The notes beneath the pieces were generated by a model. It did not search any database and was not told where the DNA came from. It worked only from the letters and a program-made list of their open reading frames with translations. The position numbers and the translations under genes were made by a program. Of a DNA stretch of 35,559 nucleotides, positions 8,731 through 15,668 are shown in pieces. How positions within the stretch are numbered: the first letter of the stretch is position 1; every line of letters begins with the position of its first letter. This DNA comes from Gammaproteobacteria bacterium (GTDB taxonomy: Bacteria; Pseudomonadota; Gammaproteobacteria; Steroidobacterales; PWYM01). The stretch is from the NCBI GenBank assembly GCA_003567475.1, contig PWZL01000054.1, forward strand, positions 1-35,559. The letters run 5' to 3'.

Positions 8731-8765
8731 TGCGACCCGGGAATACTCGCAAAAGGGCCGTTACA

Positions 8766-9830
8766 ATGGCACAACTCATGAGTACCTTCAACGCACCCCC
8801 GACCGGGCCGGACACGCGCCAGACTGCGGCGCTCGCCTGGCTGGCGGAAGTCCTGCCCGCGCCACCGGAGGCGTTGCAGCCGGCTTCCGGCGACGCGAGC
8901 TTCAGGCGATACTTCCGGCTGCATGATGGCGCCCGCTGGCTGGTCCTGATGGACGCGCCGCCTGCGCTCGAACCGGTTGGCCCGTTCCTGCGGGTGGCCG
9001 GTTGGTTGCGCGACTGCGGTCTGCATGTGCCCGCCGTGGTCGCGGCGAATGTCGATGACGGCTTCCTGCTGCTCGAGGACCTGGGGCAAACCAGCTATTT
9101 TGCGGCGCTCGCGGCGCAGCCCGGACGGGCGGATACGCTGTATCGCGAGGCCCTCGAGGCGCTGGTGATGATGCAGGCGTGCGGGCGGCGGTATCTGCAG
9201 GCGCTGCCGGCCTATGACGCTGCCCTGCTCGACCGGGAAATGGCGCTGTTCAGGGACTGGCTGTGCCTGCACCATCTCGGGCTTGCCCTCTCGGGCGCGG
9301 AGGAGGCGATGCTTGCCAGGGCGTTCACTGCCCTGCGTGAAGCTGCCCTGGCGCAACCGCAGGTGTTCGTCCACCGGGATTACCATTCGCGCAATCTCAT
9401 GGTCTGTGCCGAGGGCAACCCCGGCATCCTGGACTTTCAGGATGCCGTGGCCGGCCCGTTGGCCTATGACGCGGTATCGCTGCTGAAGGACTGTTACCTG
9501 CGCTGGTCGCCAGCCGACCGGGCGCGCTGGATCGGCGTGTATCACACGGCGGCGGCGCGCCGGGGGCTGCCGATCGGCGATCTGGCGGCGTTTACCGACG
9601 CATTCGACCTCATGGGTATCCAGCGGCATCTCAAGGCGGCCGGGATTTTTGCGCGGTTGTGGCACCGGGATGGCAAGCCGGGGTATCTGGGCGACATTCC
9701 CGCGACGCTGGACTACGTGGTCGAGGTGACCGAGGCCCACCCCGCGCTTGCGCCCTTGGGCGAGTTCATCGCCCGGCGGGTGTTGCCGGCCCTGCCCGCG
9801 GTGGTGGCCGTGCCCGGGGGCGGCGGGTGA
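8766..9830 (+). CDS. amgK: N-acetylmuramate/N-acetylglucosamine anomeric kinase
   Basis: Phosphorylates MurNAc (and GlcNAc) at C1, the first committed step of the peptidoglycan recycling shortcut that bypasses de novo UDP-MurNAc synthesis. The 354-residue aminoglycoside-phosphotransferase fold shows GDASFRRYFR (nucleotide-binding N-lobe) at 42-51, LLLEDLG at 101-107, the catalytic loop FVHRDYHSRNLMV with Asp205 and Asn210, and the metal-binding ILDFQDAVAGP with Asp223. The ATG at 8766 has AGGG about 8 bases upstream; a second ATG at 8778 has no such signal. The GTG start of murU overlaps its stop codon. The pair next to divergent lptD is the order known in Pseudomonas, where it gives intrinsic fosfomycin tolerance. 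Confidence 0.94.
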   Translation: MAQLMSTFNAPPTGPDTRQTAALAWLAEVLPAPPEALQPASGDASFRRYFRLHDGARWLVLMDAPPALEPVGPFLRVAGWLRDCGLHVPAVVAANVDDGFLLLEDLGQTSYFAALAAQPGRADTLYREALEALVMMQACGRRYLQALPAYDAALLDREMALFRDWLCLHHLGLALSGAEEAMLARAFTALREAALAQPQVFVHRDYHSRNLMVCAEGNPGILDFQDAVAGPLAYDAVSLLKDCYLRWSPADRARWIGVYHTAAARRGLPIGDLAAFTDAFDLMGIQRHLKAAGIFARLWHRDGKPGYLGDIPATLDYVVEVTEAHPALAPLGEFIARRVLPALPAVVAVPGGGG

Positions 9831-10528
9831 AGGCGATGGTGCTGGCGGCCGGTCGGGGCCGCCGTATGGGCGCGCTCACCCGTCGGTGTCCGAAACCCCT
9901 GCTGTCGGTCGGCGGGGAACCGATGATCGTCCGCCACCTTCGTCGCCTTGCGGAAGCCGGCATCCGTGAGGTCGTGATCAATCTCTCCTGGCAAGGGCAG
10001 CGCTTGCGAAACGCGCTCGGTGACGGCGCCGAATGGGGTTTGCGGTTGCACTACAGCGACGAGGGCGAGCCACCGCTCGAGACCGCCGGGGGGATTATCG
10101 CTGCACTGTCGCGGTTCGGTACCGAGCCGTTCATGGTGATCAACGGCGATATCGTCACAGATCATCCCTTGGTGCTGGAGCCCCTCGACGATGACCTGCT
10201 CGGTCATCTCGTACTGGTCGACAATCCGTCCCATCATCCTGCTGGTGATTTCGGGCTGCGGGCCGGCCGGGTCGAGCGCGCTGGACCGACCCTCACCTTC
10301 GCCGGGATCTCCTTGCTGCATCCGGCGCTGTTCGCCGGGCTGGCGCCGGGGCGACGGGCGCTGGCCAGCGTGCTGTCACCGGCCATCGCGGCGGGCCGGA
10401 TCTCCGGGGAGCATTACCGTGGCCGATGGTCCGATGTCGGCACGCCGGCTCGGCTGGTCGAAGCCTCGCGCTGGCTGGGTGCGGCGGTGGCCTCGAGCCC
10501 GAGCCGGCGCAGCAGGGCGGCGAGGTAG
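9827..10528 (+). CDS. murU: N-acetylmuramate alpha-1-phosphate uridylyltransferase
   Basis: Converts MurNAc-alpha-1-P plus UTP to UDP-MurNAc, the second half of the AmgK-MurU recycling route. The 233 residues carry the nucleotidyltransferase signature LAAGRGRRMG at 6-15, the following CPKPLLSVGGEPM with Lys23, NGDIVTD with metal-binding Asp108, and the C-terminal SDVGTPARLVEA. The start is GTG at 9827, sharing GTGA with the amgK stop; this gives the family N-terminus directly before the signature. The last 115 bases overlap the 3' end of lipB on the opposite strand. The final residues after VEASRWLG are poorly conserved in kind (small, arginine- and serine-rich). Confidence 0.93.
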   Translation: MKAMVLAAGRGRRMGALTRRCPKPLLSVGGEPMIVRHLRRLAEAGIREVVINLSWQGQRLRNALGDGAEWGLRLHYSDEGEPPLETAGGIIAALSRFGTEPFMVINGDIVTDHPLVLEPLDDDLLGHLVLVDNPSHHPAGDFGLRAGRVERAGPTLTFAGISLLHPALFAGLAPGRRALASVLSPAIAAGRISGEHYRGRWSDVGTPARLVEASRWLGAAVASSPSRRSRAAR

Positions 10529-11106
10529 ACCGGCCGGACGCTCCCGACACCCTCGCCGGGGCGCAGTGTGGCGATCCGGGTCATGGCGAGATCACGGTAG
10601 CCGCAGGGGTTGATGCAGCCGAACGGCGCGAGGTCCAGATCCACGTTGAGGGCAATCCCGTGGTAACTCGCCCCCCGGCGGACGCGCAAGCCGATACTGG
10701 CGATCTTCTCGCCTGCGACGTAGACGCCCGGCGCATCGGCCCGGGGCGCTGCCGCAATCCCCCAGTCAGCCAGCAACATCACCACCGATTCCTCCAGGGC
10801 GGTGACCAGGTCACGGATCCCGAGCCGCAGGCGGCGGAGATCGAGCAGCGGATAGACCACCAGTTGCCCCGGGCCGTGGTAGGTCACCTGGCCGCCTCGG
10901 TCGGTGGCCACCACCGGCACGTCGCCGGGCGCAAGGACGTGGGCCGGGTCACCGTTCAGCCCCAGCGTGAACACCGGTGGGTGCTCCAGAGCCCAGATCT
11001 CGTCCGGCGTCTCCGGTGTGCGCTCGTCGGTGAACGCCTGCATCCGGCGCCAGGTCGGCTCGAAGTCGACGCAGCCGAGCTCCCGCAGGATGACCGGGCG
11101 GCTCAC
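10414..11106 (-). CDS. lipB: Octanoyl-[acyl-carrier-protein]:protein N-octanoyltransferase
   Basis: Transfers octanoate from acyl carrier protein to the lipoyl domains of 2-oxoacid dehydrogenases and GcvH; LipA then adds sulfur. The protein has 230 residues (E. coli 213). Signature segments are GGQVTYHGPGQLVVYPLLDL at 71-90, GEKIASIG with the catalytic-site Lys134, YHGIALNV at 148-155, and INPCGY with nucleophile Cys168. The start is GTG at 11106, overlapping the ybeD stop as GTGA. After the conserved LLRRLGLEA the last two dozen residues are a proline-, serine- and arginine-rich tail that lies opposite murU, so the tail is probably dispensable. lipA, a usual partner, is not present here. Confidence 0.95.
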   Translation of the reverse strand: MSRPVILRELGCVDFEPTWRRMQAFTDERTPETPDEIWALEHPPVFTLGLNGDPAHVLAPGDVPVVATDRGGQVTYHGPGQLVVYPLLDLRRLRLGIRDLVTALEESVVMLLADWGIAAAPRADAPGVYVAGEKIASIGLRVRRGASYHGIALNVDLDLAPFGCINPCGYRDLAMTRIATLRPGEGVGSVRPVYLAALLRRLGLEATAAPSQREASTSRAGVPTSDHRPR

Positions 11107-11372
11107 AGCGCCATCAGGACGCGCTCGCTGTCGGCGAGACTGCGGTAGATGGCGTCCAGCTGGGCCCGGCTGCGGGCCTGGATGCGGAGGGTGACGGCAA
11201 CGAATCGGCCATTACGGCTCACCCGTGAGTCGATATTCGCAGCCACCAGGTCGTCGACATGCGTGGCGACAAGGTCCCGGGCATGGGCGACGAAATCCGG
11301 CTCGTTGGCGCCCATCACCTTGATCGGGAAATCACAAGGGAATTCCAGCAGGCTATCAGGTTGCCTGACCAT
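11103..11372 (-). CDS. ybeD: YbeD-family protein (DUF493)
   Basis: A small ferredoxin-like-fold protein of 89 residues (E. coli YbeD 87), of unknown molecular function; it is regularly found between dacA and lipB. Recognisable parts are LLEFPCDFPIKVMG at residues 8-21 and the closing helix-strand with QLDAIYRSLADSERVLMAL at 71-89. Its fold resembles regulatory (ACT-like) domains, so a role in controlling lipoylation has been considered, but the sequence does not show this. The ATG at 11372 is 9 bases after the dacA stop, and its own stop overlaps the lipB GTG. Confidence 0.93.
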   Translation of the reverse strand: MVRQPDSLLEFPCDFPIKVMGANEPDFVAHARDLVATHVDDLVAANIDSRVSRNGRFVAVTLRIQARSRAQLDAIYRSLADSERVLMAL

Positions 11373-11381
11373 GCGTGCCGG

Positions 11382-12563
11382 TCACTCCAGCCACAGCAGT
11401 ACGCTGTCGCGCGCGCGCTGCCAAAGGCTGCCTCGTGGCGCGTCGTCAACCACCACGAGTGGGCTGCGGGCCAGCGACTCGCCGTCGAGCCGGATATCGA
11501 GGACGCCGACCTCTGCGCCTGCCTGCAGAGGGGCGGTCAACGCCCCTGGCAACTCCAGCACCGCCTCGAGGCGATCCCGCTGTCCCCTCGGGACCAGCAC
11601 CCGCAACGTCGTGGCCACCCCCAGAGCGACTTCGGCCTCGGCCCCGCGCCACAGCCGCTCGCGGGTGACTGCGACACCGGGGCGGTAGAGCTCATGGCTT
11701 TCGAAATTGTTGAAACCCCAGCTCAGCAGTTCGCGGTTCGCGCGCTCGCGGGCGCCAACGTTCGGGGCGCCCATGACCACCGACACCAGCCGCATCCCGC
11801 CGCTTGCCGCCGAGGTGACCAGGCAGAACTGGGCGGCCGTGGTGAAGCCGGTCTTCATACCGTCGACCAGCGCATTGGCGCCCACCTGCATGCCCAGCAG
11901 ACCGTTGCGGTTGGGCTGCGTGACGCCATCCCACGTGAAATCACGTTCCGAATAATACGCGTAGAAATCCGGGAATTCGTTGACGATGGCCTGCGCGAGT
12001 CGTGCCATGTCCGCCGCGGAGGACAGATGGCCTTCCTGCGGCAGTCCGTGGCTGTTCAGGAAGTTCGAGTTCACCATGCCCAGTTCGGCGGCATAGTGGT
12101 TCATGAGCCCGGCGAACGCGCTTTCGGAACCGGCCACCCGCTCGGCCAGGGCGACGCTGGCATCGTTGCCCGAGACCACGATCATGCCGTGCAGCAGGTC
12201 ATCCACGCTGACCTGACTGCGCTCGCGAGCGTACATGGTCGAAACGTTACGCCGTTCGCGACTGCCGGGCACACCGCCGCCGGCAATCCAGGCCTCCCGG
12301 CTGATGGTGACCAGGTCATCCAGCCCCACCCGGCCCTCGGCGATCGCGCGGAAGACCACGTATGCGGTCATGAGCTTGGTGAGGCTGGCCGGCTCTACCG
12401 GGGCATTCGCGTCCCGCTCGGCGAGAATCTCGCCGCTGGCCGCGTCCATGAGCAGGTACTGTCGGGCCGACACCTGTGGCGCCTGCGGAATGGGCATCTG
12501 GGCGAAGGCCTCGCTGGCAAGCAGCAGGACCGCGACCAGCAGGGCGGCGAGTGGTTTGGGCAT
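11382..12563 (-). CDS. dacA: D-alanyl-D-alanine carboxypeptidase (PBP5/6 family)
   Basis: Periplasmic low-molecular-weight penicillin-binding protein that removes the terminal D-Ala from peptidoglycan stem peptides. The protein has 393 residues: a signal peptide ending AFA at 19-21; the S11 catalytic motifs SLTK (Ser60, Lys63), SGN (131-133) and KTG (237-239); the C-terminal beta domain about 280-370; and a final amphipathic stretch RGSLWQRARDSVLLWLE that fits the usual membrane anchor. The loop between AW (91-92) and VSVDDLL (118-124) is about 5 residues longer than in E. coli PBP5 and about 11 longer than in the Pseudomonas form, and is charged; this is probably a surface loop variant. The ATG at 12563 lies 8 bases after the rlpA stop. 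Confidence 0.95.
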   Translation of the reverse strand: MPKPLAALLVAVLLLASEAFAQMPIPQAPQVSARQYLLMDAASGEILAERDANAPVEPASLTKLMTAYVVFRAIAEGRVGLDDLVTISREAWIAGGGVPGSRERRNVSTMYARERSQVSVDDLLHGMIVVSGNDASVALAERVAGSESAFAGLMNHYAAELGMVNSNFLNSHGLPQEGHLSSAADMARLAQAIVNEFPDFYAYYSERDFTWDGVTQPNRNGLLGMQVGANALVDGMKTGFTTAAQFCLVTSAASGGMRLVSVVMGAPNVGARERANRELLSWGFNNFESHELYRPGVAVTRERLWRGAEAEVALGVATTLRVLVPRGQRDRLEAVLELPGALTAPLQAGAEVGVLDIRLDGESLARSPLVVVDDAPRGSLWQRARDSVLLWLE

Positions 12564-12571
12564 GGGCGTAA

Positions 12572-13534
12572 TCAGTCGGTGACGAGACGGGGGTCTGAAA
12601 TGCCGAGGCGCATGAGCTCCTCGACGGTGGCATCAAAGCTGGCGACGTCGGCGATTGGGCCGATGCGCACACGGTAGATGGGTTGGGCTGACGTATTGTC
12701 GCCCATAATGAAGGTGTCGGGGAAACCGTCGGCGGCCAGGCGTGCCGTGAGCCGCTCGGCGTTCTCGCGCTGGGCGAAGGCGCCCACCTGTACGAACAGC
12801 GTCTCCCCTTCGGACTCGGCCGGACGCGGACCGGACGCGGCCTCGGCAACCGCCACAGGGGAAAAACTCGTGCTCCGGCGGGCTGGGCGGTGGGCGGCAT
12901 GGAGTTCGCCGCCGCGCACCCGGCGGCCATCGGGGGTGTAGACGATCGCCACTGGATCAATGTCCAGCGGGTCCCGGAGTGTGCGCACCTCGACCAGCGC
13001 CGTGCCGGCCTCGACCATGTCCAGTTCCCGCGCTGCGGCATAGGAGAGGTCGATGATCCGGTTGTCGACGAAGGGCCCCCGATCGTTGACGCGCACGACG
13101 ATGCGCTTGCCATTACGCAGGTTGTGAACCTCCACCCAGGTGGGCAGCGGCAGCGATCGGTGTGCGGCGGTCATCGCGTGCATGTCGTAGGGTTCGCCGC
13201 TGGAGGTCGGCAGGCCGTGAAACTTGGCGCCGTACCATGACGCCACGCCGCGCTCGCGGTAGCCCTCGGCACTGGCGAGCGTACGGTAACGCTGGCCGAA
13301 CACTTCGTAGAACGCCATGTTACCGCGCGCGCTGGGCGGCTCGGCCACCCCGGGCTGCCCGCGCGCGGCCCGGGTAGGTTCTGCCCGGGAGGGCGGTGCA
13401 TCAACCGACGGCCGGGGGCCACTGCTGACCGGCGTCGGGCCAGCGGAGGGGGGGGTGGCCGGGGGCTGGTGACTGCAGCCGGCCAGAACCAGCGCGAGCA
13501 GCGTCAGCGGGGCCAGGGGGGGCAGCAGCCTCAT
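12572..13534 (-). CDS. rlpA: Septal-ring lytic transglycosylase RlpA (lipoprotein with SPOR domain)
   Basis: Outer-membrane lipoprotein that cleaves glycan strands lacking stem peptides and is drawn to the septum by its SPOR domain. The protein has 320 residues. The lipobox LAGC places the lipidated Cys at 20; a proline-rich linker runs to about 70; the double-psi beta-barrel is about 94-185 with GVASWYGAKFHG; SPOR is about 245-317 with FVQVGAFAQRENAERL. Candidate catalytic residues Glu114, His125 and Asp151 keep exactly the spacing of Pseudomonas aeruginosa RlpA (Glu120, His131, Asp157). The ATG at 13534 overlaps the mltB TGA. It trims stem-free strands while dacA, next in the operon, trims peptides. 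Confidence 0.95.
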   Translation of the reverse strand: MRLLPPLAPLTLLALVLAGCSHQPPATPPSAGPTPVSSGPRPSVDAPPSRAEPTRAARGQPGVAEPPSARGNMAFYEVFGQRYRTLASAEGYRERGVASWYGAKFHGLPTSSGEPYDMHAMTAAHRSLPLPTWVEVHNLRNGKRIVVRVNDRGPFVDNRIIDLSYAAARELDMVEAGTALVEVRTLRDPLDIDPVAIVYTPDGRRVRGGELHAAHRPARRSTSFSPVAVAEAASGPRPAESEGETLFVQVGAFAQRENAERLTARLAADGFPDTFIMGDNTSAQPIYRVRIGPIADVASFDATVEELMRLGISDPRLVTD

Positions 13535-14520
13535 TCGTCGCCCTCCATCCGGTCACGGATGGCCTGGCTGAGCTGATAGACGGCCAACGCGTACATGACA
13601 CTGCGGTTGTAGCGGGTGATGACGCGGAAGTTGTGGTACCCCACCCAGAGCTCATCGGCATCGACGCCATCCAGTCGGACCATCATCGCCGGTGCCTCGG
13701 CCGGCAGCGCACTGGTGAATTCATAGCCCTCGGCCTGGAGGCCGGCCACGGTGCTGCCCAGCTCGAGGCTGTTGGCGGGGTGGCGGCCTGGCCAGTTGGC
13801 GGCCACCTCGGCGGGCTGGGCGACCGGTTCACCGTCCCGCCAGCCGTGGACCTTGAAATAGTTCGCGACGCTGGCCAGGACATCATCCCAGTCGTGGAAC
13901 AGATCCCGGCGCCCATTGCCGCTGCCGTCCACCGCATAGGCCCGGTAGCTCGACGGGATGAACTGGGGCGGGCCCATGGCGCCGGCGTAGGAGCCGAGCG
14001 CCGCACGCGGTTCCAGGCGTTCCTCGCGCGAGAGCAGCAGGAACTGCTCCAGCTCCCGTCGGAAGAAGGCGGCCCGAGGCGGGTAGGCGAAGGCCAGCGT
14101 GGCCAGTGCATCGAGGACACGCCAGCGCCCGGTGATCCGGCCGTAGAGGGTTTCCACGCCGATGATGGCGACGATGATCTCGGGGGCTACGCCATACTCG
14201 GCGGCAATGCTCCGCAGGGCGGCGTCGTGTTCGCGCCAGAACTCGACGCCGCCTGCGATGCGCCGCTCGGTCAGGAAGATTTCACGGTATTCGTGCCAGG
14301 GCCGCACGCGCTCTGCCGGTCGGCTGATCGCATCGAGGATGGCTTGTTGCAGCTCCACATCGGCGAACCACAGGGCGAGCGTCTGATCGGCGAAGCCATG
14401 ACGTTCAGCCACCTCCCGCTTGAACTCGGCGAGGCCGTCGCGGAAGGCGCCGTCGTCGGTCGCCAGGGCGATCGTGGGCAGCAACAGGCAGAACACCAGG
14501 GCCAACAGGGCTCGCGACAC
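13531..14520 (-). CDS. mltB: Membrane-bound-type lytic murein transglycosylase B, soluble form
   Basis: Cleaves the MurNAc-GlcNAc bond of peptidoglycan with formation of 1,6-anhydroMurNAc; the muropeptides it releases can feed recycling by AmgK and MurU. The protein has 329 residues. The catalytic motif GVETLYGR puts the acid Glu at 123; other family segments are YAGAMGPPQFIPSSYRAYAVD, GSGNGRRDLFHDWDD and the C-terminal YHNFRVITRYNRS. The start is GTG at 14520 with GGAG 6 bases upstream, 14 bases after the rodA stop; the open frame extends far into rodA, but that part is not protein-like. The signal peptide ends IALA at about 17-20 and there is no lipobox Cys at its end, so this copy is probably free in the periplasm, unlike E. 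coli MltB. Confidence 0.93.
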   Translation of the reverse strand: MSRALLALVFCLLLPTIALATDDGAFRDGLAEFKREVAERHGFADQTLALWFADVELQQAILDAISRPAERVRPWHEYREIFLTERRIAGGVEFWREHDAALRSIAAEYGVAPEIIVAIIGVETLYGRITGRWRVLDALATLAFAYPPRAAFFRRELEQFLLLSREERLEPRAALGSYAGAMGPPQFIPSSYRAYAVDGSGNGRRDLFHDWDDVLASVANYFKVHGWRDGEPVAQPAEVAANWPGRHPANSLELGSTVAGLQAEGYEFTSALPAEAPAMMVRLDGVDADELWVGYHNFRVITRYNRSVMYALAVYQLSQAIRDRMEGDE

Positions 14521-14534
14521 AGCAGACTCCGGGA

Positions 14535-15668
14535 TCAGGCCGCCAGCAGTTTGCGGCGGGTGTGGATCGACATGAGAATACCGAAACCGGCCATGAGGGT
14601 CACCATCGAGGTGCCGCCGAAACTGACCAGGGGTAATGGGACGCCGACCACCGGCAACAGTCCGGAGACCATGCCCGCATTGACGAACACGTAGACGAAG
14701 AAGGTCAGGCTGAGGCTGCCCGCGAGCAGCCGGCTGAAGGTGTCCTGGGCATTGGCGGCGATGTACAGGCCGCGCGCCACAATGAACAGATACAGGCCCA
14801 GCAGGGCCAGCAGGCCGAGCAGCCCGAATTCTTCGCCGATGACGGCAAAGATGAAGTCCGTCGCGCGTTCTGGCAGGAACTCGAGGTGTGCCTGGGTGCC
14901 GTTGAGCCAGCCCTTGCCGAACACCCCGCCCGAGCCGATGGCAATCTTGGACTGGATGATGTTGTAGCCGGCGCCGAGCGGATCGGACTCCGGGTTCATG
15001 AAGGTGAGGACGCGCCGGCGCTGATAATCCAGCATGAAGTGCCAGAGCACCGGCAGCGCCGCCAAGGCCAGGGCGCCTGCGGCAAACAGGTAGCGGAGCC
15101 TCAGGCCGGCGAGCAGCAGCGCGAAGAACCCCGAACAGGCGACCAGGACGGCGGTGCCAAGGTCCGGCTGCGCCGCGATCAGTACCGCTGGCGCGAAGGC
15201 CGCCAGCAGGATGACGAGCACATGGTGGAAAGCGGGAGGCAGCGCCCGCTCGTGCAGATACCAGGCCACCATCAGCGGCACGGCAAGCTTGAGTACCTCC
15301 GAGGGCTGGAAACGGACGATGCCAAGGTCCAGCCAGCGCCGCGCGCCCTTGCCGACGTCGCCGAAGAACAGCGTCGCCAGCAACAGCCCGATGCCTGCCA
15401 GAAAAAGCCAGGGGGCCCACTTGCGCAGCGCGGCAGGCGGGATCTGTGCGACCACCAGCAGGGCGGCCAGCGCCACGCCGAGCCGCAGGGTCTGGCTGAC
15501 CACCAGCGCCGGGTTCTGACCGACCGCGCTGTAGAGCACCCCCAGGCCGATGGCACATACGGCCAGCAGCGCGATCAGCAGTGGTGCATCCAGGTGCAGG
15601 CTGCGGAGCAGGCGCGCCGGCAGGGTCAGGGGCCTGCGGGCCTCGAAGGCCTGGGTCTGTTCGAACAT
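14535..15668 (-). CDS. rodA: SEDS-family peptidoglycan glycosyltransferase RodA
   Basis: Polymerises lipid II into glycan strands in the rod-elongation complex together with PBP2. From the ATG at 15668 the protein has 377 residues and about ten hydrophobic membrane segments. SEDS landmarks are VRFQPSEVLKLA, AAQPDLGTA, FMNPESDPLGAGYNIIQSKIAIGSGG and GMVSGLLPVVGVPLPLVSFGGTS. The codon just before is TTG, a possible but weaker start. The ATG shares one base with the TGA of mrdA (TGATG), so the two partner proteins are translationally coupled, as expected for a 1:1 RodA-PBP2 complex. Confidence 0.96.
   Translation of the reverse strand: MFEQTQAFEARRPLTLPARLLRSLHLDAPLLIALLAVCAIGLGVLYSAVGQNPALVVSQTLRLGVALAALLVVAQIPPAALRKWAPWLFLAGIGLLLATLFFGDVGKGARRWLDLGIVRFQPSEVLKLAVPLMVAWYLHERALPPAFHHVLVILLAAFAPAVLIAAQPDLGTAVLVACSGFFALLLAGLRLRYLFAAGALALAALPVLWHFMLDYQRRRVLTFMNPESDPLGAGYNIIQSKIAIGSGGVFGKGWLNGTQAHLEFLPERATDFIFAVIGEEFGLLGLLALLGLYLFIVARGLYIAANAQDTFSRLLAGSLSLTFFVYVFVNAGMVSGLLPVVGVPLPLVSFGGTSMVTLMAGFGILMSIHTRRKLLAA

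Noticed and set aside
8766..8850. Sigma-E-like promoter for lptD inside amgK (minus-strand GGTACTC resembling GGAACTT)
   Set aside because: The -35-like match is five of seven, but no acceptable -10 element lies 16 bases downstream, so no promoter is called.
11382..12563. Longer charged loop in DacA as a sign of a new activity
   Set aside because: E. coli PBP5 also has an extended loop here; all three catalytic motifs are normal.
13531..15558. A single 675-codon minus-strand reading of mltB extended into rodA
   Set aside because: The extension is out of frame with rodA and not protein-like; mltB has its own GTG with GGAG at 14520 and a proper signal peptide.
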